34,446 bases of DNA from Candidatus Kapaibacterium sp. (GTDB lineage: Bacteria; Bacteroidota; Ignavibacteria; Kapaibacteriales; Kapaibacteriaceae). The notes under the pieces were generated by a model, which was given only the letters and a program-made list of their open reading frames with translations, searched no databases and was not told the DNA's origin. The DNA is taken from contig JALHPC010000030.1 of assembly GCA_022842685.1 (NCBI GenBank), forward strand, positions 1 to 34,446. Direction: 5' to 3'. Positions 16,001 to 24,007 of this stretch are shown piece after piece. Numbering within the stretch: the first letter of the stretch is position 1; each line of letters opens with the position of its first letter. The position numbers and the translations under genes are program-made.

Positions 16001-16528
16001 GTTAACCTTCAACGTCCCGATCAAACCCAGAATGGTACGACCGTACGACTATGCGGCATGATTGGTGATATCCGCACGCGAATTGACAAACGAGAGCGGA
16101 CCTTTTGCGTGTTCAAACTCGAGCAGTTTAGTGGCTCGTGCGAAGTCGTGCTATGGGCAGACATCTATGCAGGTCTCTCAGAGACAGTTAAGACTGGAGC
16201 TGTTGTCACGGTCACTGGCAAAGCGGAAGTAAGCGGCGACGTCATCAAACTTGTGGGCGAAGAGGTCATTCCAATCGAGAATGCTTTGCGTAAGTATGTA
16301 TCTGGCTACGCCGTTCGACTTTCTGCGGACGTGGCCGAACAGTCGTTACGTGATCTACGAACACGATGTGCGTCAACTGACGCCAATCAGTCACTTACGT
16401 TCATCGTACAGCGCCCGTCGGGTACGTCGGCCACCTATGCTTCTTCGGTACGCATTCATGTAGACCCTGCTACAACGGAATATCTTCAGTCACTATTTGG
16501 CGAACAGAACGTTCGCTATGCTTCATAA
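13076..16528 (+). CDS. dnaE: DNA polymerase III alpha subunit
   Basis: The replicative polymerase, 1150 residues, close to the 1160 of E. coli DnaE. An N-terminal PHP domain (HLHNHSHFSLLDA, ALTDHGVMFG, PIIGCEVYVA, TNDVHYVDPAHAV) is followed by the palm with GPGRGSAAGSLVAF and the catalytic pair in PDIDVDF (D409 and D411). The fingers contain YQEQVMQLVQALAGF and YGFNKSHSAAYAYVAY. A helix-hairpin-helix region and a C-terminal OB fold (TVRLCGMIGDIRTRI) complete it. The PHP metal ligands appear intact, unlike in E. coli. The 73-bp upstream gap holds a DnaA box and a possible -7 box. A nucleoside transporter gene follows after 5 bp. Confidence 0.97.
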   Translation: MADFVHLHNHSHFSLLDAAATPESLILAAKSDGQSALALTDHGVMFGCFEFYKKAKKHDIKPIIGCEVYVAVNSRFDRDRVVDSSGKKRNYYHLVLLTKNETGYRNLLKLTSIAHTEGFYYKPRIDFNLLREHHEGLIATSACLAGPINAPMLAGDVETAYNNARLLKDIFGDDFYIELQDHGLPQDKHVLEFAPKLAKDLGIKLVVTNDVHYVDPAHAVPHNVLLNINKDTSSARTESFDVTKDLRYGSERYYLASQSEMKRLFKEFPEGIESTLEIADKVNLKIPTELQLPLFPIPPESGCETLDDYLEQLTMRGLDDRYPVLTSEILDRAAFELKVIRTMGYAGYFLIVQDFIRAARDRGIRVGPGRGSAAGSLVAFAVGITNIDPLKYDLLFERFLNPDRVSMPDIDVDFSDDKREEVIQYVREKYGAEAVAQIITFGTLSSRAVLKDVGRVLGVELSVINSITEKIPVVQGKVHKLKDALELPDLRYLKDTSDPKLRKLIEYSLVLEGFNRNSSLHAAGVVIAPGPISDFVPLYKTPQTDVATQYNMKDLEEAGLLKMDFLGLRTLSIIDNTLEQIRRNHSVDIDIDAVPLDDTKTYEMLGRGQTLAVFQFESDPMQNALRQLKPTNLEDLIAMNALYRPGPMDNIPDFIARKQGRKPIEYLHPAMQPILERTYGIIVYQEQVMQLVQALAGFTLAQSDLMRRAMGKKDAALMAEQEALFVSGALATQNMPKELAKDIFALIQKFAQYGFNKSHSAAYAYVAYQTAWLKAHYPAEFLAANMSAELNDQAKIVSLSEEASRFGVKVVPPDINKSMATFEARDGVIYFGMAGIRNVGVGVVESIMATRSSTPITSIYDLTSRVDPRQINRRVLEALVCAGAFDSLGSGHRAQLFEAIETALEYGKSVQGDALASQNSLFADTTTLKPSEPGLPTVPEWPERDRLKREKEFLNFYISGHPLREHAVAVRSLSTVNLQRPDQTQNGTTVRLCGMIGDIRTRIDKRERTFCVFKLEQFSGSCEVVLWADIYAGLSETVKTGAVVTVTGKAEVSGDVIKLVGEEVIPIENALRKYVSGYAVRLSADVAEQSLRDLRTRCASTDANQSLTFIVQRPSGTSATYASSVRIHVDPATTEYLQSLFGEQNVRYAS

Positions 16529-16533
16529 CAGCG

Positions 16534-17778
16534 ATGTTACAACTGCAAAGTGCTCTAGGAATTGTTGTTTTCATCGCCATAGCGTGGCTGTGGTCAACCA
16601 ATCGCAGAGCGATCCGATTCCGAATTGTTGCGTCGGGCCTCGTGTTGCAGGCAGTACTTGCGATATGCCTGCTATCCTTTCCTGCTGGTGTCGAGCTGTT
16701 CGCCATACTTGGCCAAGCCGTCACAGGTCTGTTGGGTTATGCTGGATCAGGAGCTCGATTTCTTTTCGGTAATCTCGCCGATTCCGCATATGCGGGCGCG
16801 TTTGGCTTTCAGTTCGCCTTGACGGTGGTGCCCATCATCGTGTTCTTCTCCTCGTTAGTTTCGGTGCTCTATCATCTAGGCATCATGCAACGTGTGGTGC
16901 GTTCTATGGCATGGGTGCTTCGTAGAACGCTTGGTACCAGTCCAATCGAATCGTTGTCGGCGGCCGCAAACGTCCTCCTCGGCCAAACCGAAGCCCCCTT
17001 ATTGGTGCGCCACTACCTACCTCATGCCAGTATGTCAGAGATCTTTGCCATCATGGTAGGGGGCTTCGCAACCATTGCAGGTAGTACAATGGGGGTATAC
17101 GTTGCACTGGGAATAGATGCAAGCACACTAATGGTGGCTAGCCTGCTGGCGGCTCCTGGCGGACTTGTGATGGCAAAAATTGCATGGCCGCAGGGAGCAG
17201 ACAAGGCCGTTGATGTTGAAACGGTAATGCCTACGATAGAGTCAGGCAACGTCGTCGACGCCCTAGCGTATGGTGCCAAAGATGGTCTACTGCTAGCGGT
17301 GAACGTTCTCGTAGTATTACTTGCGTTCGTTTCAGTCGTTGCCATGGTCGATGCTGCACTTGGCGCAGTAGGTGGTTTTGCGATGAATGCCGGACTGCAG
17401 TGGTTCCCTACGTCGCTCCGCGAGCTACTTGGCTTTGCCTTTCAGCCCTTTGCGTGGTTGTTGGGTGTAGATTCAGCCGACACGGCAACCGTTGGTGCTC
17501 TGCTTGGTACCAAACTCAGCGTTACAGAGTTTGTGGCGTACAACGACTTGGCAGAGCTCGTTAAGCAGGGCGTGATTAGTCGTCGATCGGTGACGATTTC
17601 GACAATTGCCCTTTGTGGCTTTGCCAATGTGGCAAGCATAGGAATTCAGATAGGTGGATTTGCCATCATGGCACCTCAGCGACGTTCCGACGTTGCTCGA
17701 GCCGGGTTCAAGGCCATGTGTATCGGTGCGCTTACGTCGTTGCTAGCAGCCGCAATGGCTGGTATAGTTATCTCCTGA
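16534..17778 (+). CDS. Concentrative nucleoside transporter (CNT/NupC family)
   Basis: A 414-residue inner-membrane protein that imports nucleosides with H+ or Na+. It has about ten hydrophobic segments and the family hallmarks: GQTEAPLLVRHYL (150-162), the Gly/Thr-rich GGFATIAGSTMGVYV, and ALCGFANVASIGIQIGG near residues 358-374. Length is typical of bacterial CNTs (~400-430). It starts 5 bp after dnaE and is probably co-transcribed, giving a nucleoside uptake gene coupled to replication. Thymidine phosphorylase elsewhere in the window could use the imported nucleosides. The stop overlaps the convergent Spy-like gene by 11 bp. Confidence 0.93.
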   Translation: MLQLQSALGIVVFIAIAWLWSTNRRAIRFRIVASGLVLQAVLAICLLSFPAGVELFAILGQAVTGLLGYAGSGARFLFGNLADSAYAGAFGFQFALTVVPIIVFFSSLVSVLYHLGIMQRVVRSMAWVLRRTLGTSPIESLSAAANVLLGQTEAPLLVRHYLPHASMSEIFAIMVGGFATIAGSTMGVYVALGIDASTLMVASLLAAPGGLVMAKIAWPQGADKAVDVETVMPTIESGNVVDALAYGAKDGLLLAVNVLVVLLAFVSVVAMVDAALGAVGGFAMNAGLQWFPTSLRELLGFAFQPFAWLLGVDSADTATVGALLGTKLSVTEFVAYNDLAELVKQGVISRRSVTISTIALCGFANVASIGIQIGGFAIMAPQRRSDVARAGFKAMCIGALTSLLAAAMAGIVIS

Positions 17779-18289
17779 TCCGTTGCATCATAAGGCGAAT
17801 CACGTCGTCGAGAAACCCAGCTTCGAACGCTACATATCGAGCATACTGGCGTGTCGTTAGATGTGGCTTTAGCTCGCTCATTCGTCTATCCATTGCACGG
17901 TACAACTCCTCCTGCTTTCGAATGATTTCGGAACTCCGTTGCGTCATGGTCGACTCGTCGGCATTATTCTTGTCTGCTGCCTTCGACGCCCGTACGGCCA
18001 CGTCGAGAGCATCCTTTGCATCATAGACCGCACGCTGAAGTGGTGTATAGCGCGCAAAGAATCGTTCAACAGATTCTCCCTCCAGCTCGAGAATTTCAAG
18101 CAATTTTACCTTTCGAAGGCTCTCCATGCGATCACGGAATGGCCTCTCCCCCTTTTCGCCGAACGACTGCTCATCGGACTGCATATGGCGCCGCGGGCGT
18201 TGCGCACTTGCGGGTTCCACAGTTGAAAAGAAGCAAACAACGCAGAGGCTTATCGACAGGAGTGCTGCGCTACGAATCATTGTCTTCAT
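17768..18289 (-). CDS. Spy/CpxP-like periplasmic protein of an ECF operon
   Basis: A 173-residue protein with a signal peptide (KTMIRSAALLSISLCVVCFF, predicted cleavage near PASAQ) and a mature, charged, largely alpha-helical part. Segments MESLRKVKLLEILELEG, EIIRKQEELYRAMDRRMSEL and HLTTRQYARYVAFEAGF resemble Spy/CpxP-like helical hairpins, in which an LTxxQ motif precedes a final helix; here it is LTTRQ. It is the third gene of a sigma/anti-sigma operon, and its start overlaps the anti-sigma stop by 20 bp. It may bind misfolded envelope proteins or act as a sensor; this is inference. An in-frame ATG nine bases downstream is a possible alternative start. Confidence 0.65.
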   Translation of the reverse strand: MKTMIRSAALLSISLCVVCFFSTVEPASAQRPRRHMQSDEQSFGEKGERPFRDRMESLRKVKLLEILELEGESVERFFARYTPLQRAVYDAKDALDVAVRASKAADKNNADESTMTQRSSEIIRKQEELYRAMDRRMSELKPHLTTRQYARYVAFEAGFLDDVIRLMMQRIRR

Positions 18290-18791
18290 CCAATAGGTAC
18301 TTAACATCGTTACTTGTTAGGAACACGAGATGTTCAACGTCACTTGTGCCTACCAAGGCATCAATCTTAGCATCGTCTACCTCGGCGGATAGTAGGTCAT
18401 TAATTTCGTCAACCACGTCAGCTTCTACAACAACCTGTGTATCGACTTTCTCTACCGAGTCGGTATTGGTGTGCTTGGGGACCATCACAATGACATACAT
18501 TGCTGTTGCCGCTGCTACGGCAGCCGTAGCACCAATCCATAGTTTGTATCGACGCTGTTTAGGTCTACGTAGGCCCTGAACTGCACGTGCCGCCCGCGCA
18601 TCAATAACTCCGTTGTATGCCGAACGAGAAACCGTCGACCGTACAATGGACATCTTTGCAACGTCGGCTGCAAGGTCAGGATATTCCTCGATAGCTATAC
18701 GTACCTGGCGCTCGGTTTCCGCATCGAGCATACCAGTTGCAAGATCGGCCATAAGCGTCTCAAGTGTCGCTCGATCGAACTTATTCTCCAT
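18270..18791 (-). CDS. Membrane anti-sigma factor
   Basis: A 173-residue protein with an N-terminal cytoplasmic part (ENKFDRATLETLMADLATGM, helical), a transmembrane helix at about residues 85-102 (LWIGATAAVAAATAMYVIVM) and a ~70-residue acidic periplasmic tail. It follows the ECF sigma gene with an 11-bp overlap, which is typical of translationally coupled anti-sigma factors. No HxxxCxxC zinc motif is visible. The tail (VDEINDLLSAEVDDAKIDAL) is strongly negative. The ATG at 18791 is chosen over one 30 bp upstream because it begins the conserved-looking helical head. Confidence 0.78.
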   Translation of the reverse strand: MENKFDRATLETLMADLATGMLDAETERQVRIAIEEYPDLAADVAKMSIVRSTVSRSAYNGVIDARAARAVQGLRRPKQRRYKLWIGATAAVAAATAMYVIVMVPKHTNTDSVEKVDTQVVVEADVVDEINDLLSAEVDDAKIDALVGTSDVEHLVFLTSNDVKYLLDEDNDS

Positions 18792-19449
18792 GCTGATCCT
18801 CCCTGTTAGCCACTTGACCAAACTCGCTACCGCGAAGGTGTTCGGCGATCTTCTTTACTGCCAAGTGGTAGTTGGCTTTCAGGCCTCCAACCGTTGTTCC
18901 GAGCATTTGACTTATCTCTTCATACGACAGTTCGTCGAAGTATCGTAGGCAGAACGTCTCACGCTGTTTTGGTGGAAGTGTTGCCAGCACATTGTGTAGA
19001 AACGATGTAACATCGGCCTCTTCGGCAATCGCATCGGGGCGAGCTTCACCGCTAGGTACATCACGCTCACCGTCACCTTCGCCAACGCGAAAGAACAGTC
19101 GCAGCCGCTCACGGCGGCGGTGCGACACAACAACGTTCATCGTAATCCGGTAGAGCCACGTTGTTATGGCACTATCACCTTTGAACCGATGAATGCTGCT
19201 AAGCGCTTTGATCAGAACATCTTGTGAAACATCTTCGGCGTCTTGACGATTGGCAAGCTGCCGTGAGGCAACCGACATCACAAAACGTTGAAAACGCCGA
19301 ACGAAGGCCGTTGCGGCCTCGTCGCTTCGTCCGTCACGAAACGCCCGCAGGAGGGCCTCATCAGAGTCGAGGGCGTTGCCTCGCTCGGCTGCATACGCAC
19401 GTTGGCGACTGTCCATCAGCGTAATGCTATGGTTGGTTGCGATTGACAT
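18781..19449 (-). CDS. ECF RNA polymerase sigma factor
   Basis: A 222-residue ECF sigma factor. Region 2 includes LRAFRDGRSDEAATAFVRRF, DAEDVSQDVLIKALSSIHRF and the -10-contacting STWLYRITMN-like segment (ITTWLYRITMNVVVSHRRR). A long linker of about 45 residues precedes region 4, with LPPKQRETFCLRYFDELSYE and a helix-turn-helix GTTVGGLKANYHLAVKKI. The sequence GGLKANYHLA in region 4 is characteristic of a common Bacteroidota/Chlorobiota ECF type. The first ATG is at 19449; a second at 19416 is possible. It heads the operon with the anti-sigma and Spy-like genes; no -7 box of the kind seen elsewhere is visible in the 53 bp upstream. Confidence 0.93.
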   Translation of the reverse strand: MSIATNHSITLMDSRQRAYAAERGNALDSDEALLRAFRDGRSDEAATAFVRRFQRFVMSVASRQLANRQDAEDVSQDVLIKALSSIHRFKGDSAITTWLYRITMNVVVSHRRRERLRLFFRVGEGDGERDVPSGEARPDAIAEEADVTSFLHNVLATLPPKQRETFCLRYFDELSYEEISQMLGTTVGGLKANYHLAVKKIAEHLRGSEFGQVANREDQHGE

Positions 19450-19502
19450 AGCCGTCTTTGTCGATTGCCCCCTTCTCTAGGTTTAGTTTGTGCATAGGAG
19501 AA

Positions 19503-20864
19503 TTAGACAACAGCATTCTTCCAAATGCCACGGCGGTAAACATACAGCGCTGCTGCCGCAAATAGCGCATAACCCACAACAATCGCTATCCAGATTCCGT
19601 GTTGGGCAAGGGGCGTCGAGTGACTAAGTATCCATGCAAGCGGAAGCTGAAGCCCCAAGAGGCCACCAGCAGTGATTGCCATGCTGAGGAACGGCGCTCC
19701 TGCACCACTAAACACACGTACCGTGGCAAGCCCAACGGCAAAAAAGATGTAGCCAAACACTGTCGTGTGAAGGTACCTCACGGCCTCGGTAACGGTGTCG
19801 GGATTCGTTGTATACAACCGTACAAAGGGCTCGCCGAAGAACCACACTGCCAAAGCCAAACTCCCCATCAATACTGACAACTGGCGAATGGCACTGCGGT
19901 GAAATCCGTGGACACGGTCGTGTTTACCGGCTCCTATGTTCTGACCTGTTGCTACTTCGACTGTCATCGCCACAGCAAACACACTCATGAACACAAACAT
20001 ATCGACGTTTAACCCCAGTGTATAGGCGGCTGTTACGCTAGTGCCAAACCCACCTACAATGCCAAACAATGCTAATCGGTTAAGAGACACAGATAGCATC
20101 TGAAGTGACGCGGGGATACCTTGTCGCGCTATCCGAAGTAGAAGATGAGTATCAAGACGGAAAGCAGTGAAATCGAAACGCATGCTAGCCTTGCCCGACA
20201 TTATCGCCCACAACGAGACACTCGTGCCGCAGATCTGAGCAAATGCGGTGGCCAATCCAGCACCCCCAAGACCCATTTCTGGAAAGGGACCAATCCCAAA
20301 GATGAGAAACGGGGCCACAACTGCATTAATGATGGTTGTGCAAATCAACACAACCATTGGAAAGACAGCGTTGCCTGTGGATCGAAGAATGGAGAACATC
20401 TGGAAGTTCAGAAGGTTGGCGGTGAAACCCAAGAACAAGAACCCCATGTATTGAACGGCGTACTGAGAAACAACATCGTTCATACGAAGAAGGGCCGGCA
20501 ATCCTGGTAAAGCCAAATACAGCAGTCCAGTAACCGAGGCTGCAAGTATTGCCATCGCAACGATAGCCTGCGAAGCAGTTCGTGCCGCTTCCGCTCTATT
20601 ACCCTCGCCTATGCGTCGTGCTACAATGATGCCTGACCCTACGCCGAATCCGCTTGCCAGCGTAAACATAAAGAAGGCCACCTGATCGCTTGACCCTATT
20701 GCCGCGATCGCTGCATCTCCAAGTCGGCTCGCATAGAAGCGATCGATCAATGAGTACACCATGTTCACCAAGAAGCTAAAAGCCATAGGAACCGCAAAAC
20801 GTCGTAACGACGAGTCGATAGGACCGTTGATTAGGTCTACGTGCTGTCTATTGGCAGGGCTCAT
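19503..20864 (-). CDS. MATE-family multidrug/efflux transporter
   Basis: A 453-residue inner-membrane exporter with about twelve hydrophobic segments in two similar halves. The first half contains RRFAVPMAFSFLVNMVYSLIDRFYASRLG and the conserved AAIGSSDQVAF; the second has IARQGIPASLQMLSVSLNR and VATGQNIGAGKHDRV, which mirror the MATE pattern. Such proteins expel drugs, dyes or metabolites in exchange for Na+ or H+. The start at 20864 gives a normal short polar head; the frame stays open 114 bp further upstream, but that would overlap the predicted promoter of the divergent glycosyltransferase. The substrate cannot be predicted. Confidence 0.92.
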   Translation of the reverse strand: MSPANRQHVDLINGPIDSSLRRFAVPMAFSFLVNMVYSLIDRFYASRLGDAAIAAIGSSDQVAFFMFTLASGFGVGSGIIVARRIGEGNRAEAARTASQAIVAMAILAASVTGLLYLALPGLPALLRMNDVVSQYAVQYMGFLFLGFTANLLNFQMFSILRSTGNAVFPMVVLICTTIINAVVAPFLIFGIGPFPEMGLGGAGLATAFAQICGTSVSLWAIMSGKASMRFDFTAFRLDTHLLLRIARQGIPASLQMLSVSLNRLALFGIVGGFGTSVTAAYTLGLNVDMFVFMSVFAVAMTVEVATGQNIGAGKHDRVHGFHRSAIRQLSVLMGSLALAVWFFGEPFVRLYTTNPDTVTEAVRYLHTTVFGYIFFAVGLATVRVFSGAGAPFLSMAITAGGLLGLQLPLAWILSHSTPLAQHGIWIAIVVGYALFAAAALYVYRRGIWKNAVV

Positions 20865-20958
20865 GTGAACTTGTTGGGGTGACCGGTTACTGCAAAGGCG
20901 CGCGCTGACGTATACGATTCGTGAATGTTTGGTCATTGGCCACGTAACACAAGCCCGG

Positions 20959-20966
20959 TATGTTCG
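20959..20966 (+). promoter_or_regulatory. Predicted promoter -7 box for the glycosyltransferase
   Basis: TATGTTCG fits TAnnTTCG, and ATTG at 20935-20938 lies 20 nt upstream as a plausible -33 element (consensus TTTG, spacing about 19-21). The box ends 4 nt before an ATG at 20971 that opens a nine-codon frame, not the glycosyltransferase frame. Confidence 0.45.
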
Positions 20967-20970
20967 CAGT

Positions 20971-21000
20971 ATGATCAACCATTCCTCGTGGCATCGCTAA
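20971..21000 (+). CDS. Possible leaderless nine-codon leader peptide
   Basis: A tiny frame encoding MINHSSWHR starts 4 nt after the -7 box, the same geometry as real starts elsewhere in this window. Its TAA stop overlaps the glycosyltransferase ATG (TAATG), an arrangement that permits termination-reinitiation coupling. No conservation data are available and a frame this short can arise by chance, so this is a candidate only. Confidence 0.3.
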   Translation: MINHSSWHR

Positions 21001-22103
21001 TGACAACCTTCCTCATTAGCTGTGCATTACTGTACTGTGCTCGGGTACTGTTCTTTTTAGTTGGATTCGGCAAACGACAGCCGAGAACGCTCATTCCAAC
21101 TCCAAGCAGTCTAGTTAGCGTCGTGATTCCTGCACGAAACGAAGAGGCCAATATTCGAAACGCGGTCGAAAGCGTCGCACGCTCACACTGGCCCGCCGAA
21201 TCCATGGAGATCATTGTTGTAAACGACCGTTCTACCGACGGAACTGCTCACGTCTTGGAACTGCTGTCAACAGAGATTCCGCAGTTAACAATCGTCACCC
21301 GTACCGAAGCAGACATCGACGACAATCTTCGAGGTAAACCAGGAGCCCTTCAACAAGGTATCGACATTGCATCGGGAGATGTTGTTCTTCTTACCGACGC
21401 AGATTGTACGGTTAATCCTGAGTGGATTGCCACAATGACTCGTGCGATTTACCAACGCGACGTTGCCATGGTGTGTGCTACTACCAGCGTGAGGCATACT
21501 GTTGCGGCCGGACAGATGCAAGACGTGGAGTGGGCGTTCTCTAATGCCATGGCTCGTGCCGGCCTTCAGTTAGGTATTCCCCTTGGCTGCTTTGGCAACA
21601 ATATGGGCATTCGTCGGGATGTGTTCCACGCCTTAGGCGGATACAAGGGCATCACGTTCTCCGTGACTGAAGACCTTGCGCTGTTGCAGGCAGTTGTGCA
21701 GCGCGGACATCGCGTGGCTTACCTATGCGACGCTTCCTCGTCTGTAGAGACTCTTCCCTGTTTCACGCTAATGGAATACGTTCGGCAACGTCAGCGTTGG
21801 GCCCGAGGTGGCACAGCGTTAGGCTCCCGCGCATTCGCCTTTGTTGCCACCAGTTTGGCACTTTGGCTTGGACTTGCAACAGCTGCCGCCATGTCGTATT
21901 GGTCGTGGTTCATAGGTATAGCAGTTATGCGCGTAGTTGCAGATGCATCACTTGTTGCTTGGGCACTTCTTCGTCTGCGCCGCCCATCTACCTTGCCATG
22001 GATTATTCCTACGGTTGTAATGCTCATGCTCACAGAGCTCGCTCTACCCTTCCTTGTTCTACGCAAGCGTGTGGTGTGGAAGGGGCAGACGTTTAAGAGC
22101 TAG
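21000..22103 (+). CDS. Membrane-bound family 2 glycosyltransferase
   Basis: A 367-residue inverting GT2 enzyme. An N-terminal transmembrane helix (residues 3-23) leads to the GT-A domain: VSVVIPARNEEANIRNAVES, VVNDRSTDGT, the metal-binding LLTDADCTVNPEW (D133, D135), TEDLALLQAVVQRG and QRQRWARGG (the QxxRW acceptor motif near residue 263). Two or three C-terminal membrane helices follow. This resembles processive or lipid-linked sugar transferases of the IcaA/HasA or dolichol-mannose type. Neither donor nor acceptor can be told. The start at 21000 matches the first helix; the frame is open from 20925, but that is upstream of the predicted promoter. It is divergent from the MATE gene. Confidence 0.88.
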   Translation: MTTFLISCALLYCARVLFFLVGFGKRQPRTLIPTPSSLVSVVIPARNEEANIRNAVESVARSHWPAESMEIIVVNDRSTDGTAHVLELLSTEIPQLTIVTRTEADIDDNLRGKPGALQQGIDIASGDVVLLTDADCTVNPEWIATMTRAIYQRDVAMVCATTSVRHTVAAGQMQDVEWAFSNAMARAGLQLGIPLGCFGNNMGIRRDVFHALGGYKGITFSVTEDLALLQAVVQRGHRVAYLCDASSSVETLPCFTLMEYVRQRQRWARGGTALGSRAFAFVATSLALWLGLATAAAMSYWSWFIGIAVMRVVADASLVAWALLRLRRPSTLPWIIPTVVMLMLTELALPFLVLRKRVVWKGQTFKS

Positions 22104-22111
22104 CCCTGTGG

Positions 22112-23995
22112 TTACTGCGATAACAGCACCTCGATCTTGTTCGTGGCCTCTTCGAGAAACTGTTCTTCAGGCAAGAAGCCCACTTCCTTAAACTGCACGC
22201 GCCCATCCTTACCAAGATAGAACTTCGTTGGAATGCCCGTTACCCCGTACTTGGCTACCACTGCGTCGGTAGGATCAAGATAGACAGGAAATTGTAGCGT
22301 TGGATTCGATGCTAGGAAGTCTTTAACGGTTTTCACACGGTCCTTCGTCCGTTCCCAAACGTTCACAACCGCGATGGCAACATTGGGATTCGACTTGTAC
22401 TGCTCATACAGCTTTTGCAGCGACGGAAAGCTAGCGCGGCATGGCCCACACCACGTGGCCCAATAGTCCACAATAACCACCTTGCCACGCAATGCTGAAA
22501 GGGGCATCGGTTGACCATCGACGGTCATAAACGTGCCGTCAATCGGCGGCATATTCAACATGTCCTTTACAAGTCGTTGTGCTAGAGCCTTGCGCCCTTG
22601 CGACTTCATCGAAGCAAGGTCCTTTTCTATCACCGTCGAATCGGCACCCGCCAACATCCGCAGATTACGGTATGCATCTAGTGTCTTGGCCGTTGCCGAT
22701 CCTGCGCGAATGGCCTTCTCCGCCGTCGACAACGCATCTGTGTTATTCCCTGTTTCGCGATACAATTCAACGATCATTTGCCATGTCTCCTTGTCGGTTT
22801 CACTACCGCCTACGTCGGCGGATAACAACAAGGCCGCAAGAGCTTCGCTATTCTTTGCATCTGCCCGAAGAATCGCGCCATGCACGAAGTGCAAAGCAGC
22901 CGTCATACGCCGCTGGTTACTGTTCCACTCGTGGACTCCCATTGAGACTGGTCGCAACGCGGCGGACTTGGCTGCACGCAATCCTTGTTGAACGTAGCCG
23001 TAGGACTTGCTACGAAGGGTATCGTTTGCCCCTAGGTAGTTAACCGCCATGTGATAGTCGGCCGCAGTAGCTCCAGGAAGGCCTTCAATGAATGGCACTA
23101 ACAGGTGAATCTCACGGGCGCGCGTCACAACATTAAACACGCTTTCAACAAGGTTAGCACGAGCGGCACTCGATGGATACTTTGTTAGATGGGCCAGCGT
23201 TCCTTGCAGATAGGCCTGGGCGTTCGGGGCGTCCTTGAGCGTCTCAAGTGAGTTCTGTTCTTGAACAATGCTGTTGGGAAAACGGTTCGCACCGTCAATT
23301 TTCGTTCTTATCACGCTGGAACTGTCTTGGAGCAATTCCCATGCAAGAGCTAGGGCAATAAACTCCATGGGCGACGAGCCGGTTGGGTTGGCAGCTACGA
23401 TACTCCGCAGAAGTGTCGTTGCCTCAGATTGGTCGATTAGACCTGCATTACCTCGAAACATCACAGAGTTTACTTGCGCGACCAGATTATTAGGATACGA
23501 CCGAAGTTCGCGTTCAATAGCTTCAGCTGCTTCATCAAAGTCTTGCTTGCGGCGGCATTGCAAGGGTAACTGGCCAAGCCAAGACATTGCTTCCCGCAGG
23601 TTACCACCTCGGGCTGGCTTACCAGTATTGCTTTGCGCCACTGCCGACCAGAATAGATCATTGTTTGTGTCATAGCGATCACCGTTTCCAACCTTCGCAA
23701 GGGCAAAGACAACCCCTTCAGGCAGCGTCCATGATGCACTGTATCGTGCCCCGTCCTTTTTAAGAACAACGTCGTGGGCAACCGGAGCCTCGGCCTCTTC
23801 GGTAAACGTATACACAACCACATGAAGGGGTGCTGGAGTACCCGTTAGCAACTCGGTATCGGGTGAATCAGGCGTGTACTCTAATGTTACCGATGCCCCT
23901 TGTTTTGGCTGCATTGGCAAAAAGGAAAATGTGCCGGCATAAGCCAGTGCTGAAGTCAGAAAGAGAGCTATGCCAGTGGCAAACAGTCGTTGCAT
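22112..23995 (-). CDS. Periplasmic TlpA-type thioredoxin with large N-terminal helical region
   Basis: A 627-residue secreted protein. A signal peptide (QRLFATGIALFLTSALAYA) is followed by a beta-sandwich-like segment (about 20-110), a helical repeat region (about 130-470) of TPR character (DFDEAAEAIERELRSYPNN, SEALAALLLSADVGG, TDALSTAEKAIRAGS) and a TlpA domain (about 485-627). The redox motif WATWCGPCRASFPSL has cysteines 516 and 519, and GIPTKFYL carries the cis-proline. It probably acts as a periplasmic disulfide reductase whose helical region binds a partner. It starts 12 bp after the LOG gene and ends the ygfZ operon. Confidence 0.85.
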   Translation of the reverse strand: MQRLFATGIALFLTSALAYAGTFSFLPMQPKQGASVTLEYTPDSPDTELLTGTPAPLHVVVYTFTEEAEAPVAHDVVLKKDGARYSASWTLPEGVVFALAKVGNGDRYDTNNDLFWSAVAQSNTGKPARGGNLREAMSWLGQLPLQCRRKQDFDEAAEAIERELRSYPNNLVAQVNSVMFRGNAGLIDQSEATTLLRSIVAANPTGSSPMEFIALALAWELLQDSSSVIRTKIDGANRFPNSIVQEQNSLETLKDAPNAQAYLQGTLAHLTKYPSSAARANLVESVFNVVTRAREIHLLVPFIEGLPGATAADYHMAVNYLGANDTLRSKSYGYVQQGLRAAKSAALRPVSMGVHEWNSNQRRMTAALHFVHGAILRADAKNSEALAALLLSADVGGSETDKETWQMIVELYRETGNNTDALSTAEKAIRAGSATAKTLDAYRNLRMLAGADSTVIEKDLASMKSQGRKALAQRLVKDMLNMPPIDGTFMTVDGQPMPLSALRGKVVIVDYWATWCGPCRASFPSLQKLYEQYKSNPNVAIAVVNVWERTKDRVKTVKDFLASNPTLQFPVYLDPTDAVVAKYGVTGIPTKFYLGKDGRVQFKEVGFLPEEQFLEEATNKIEVLLSQ

Positions 23996-24007
23996 GGAGT
24001 GAACGTA

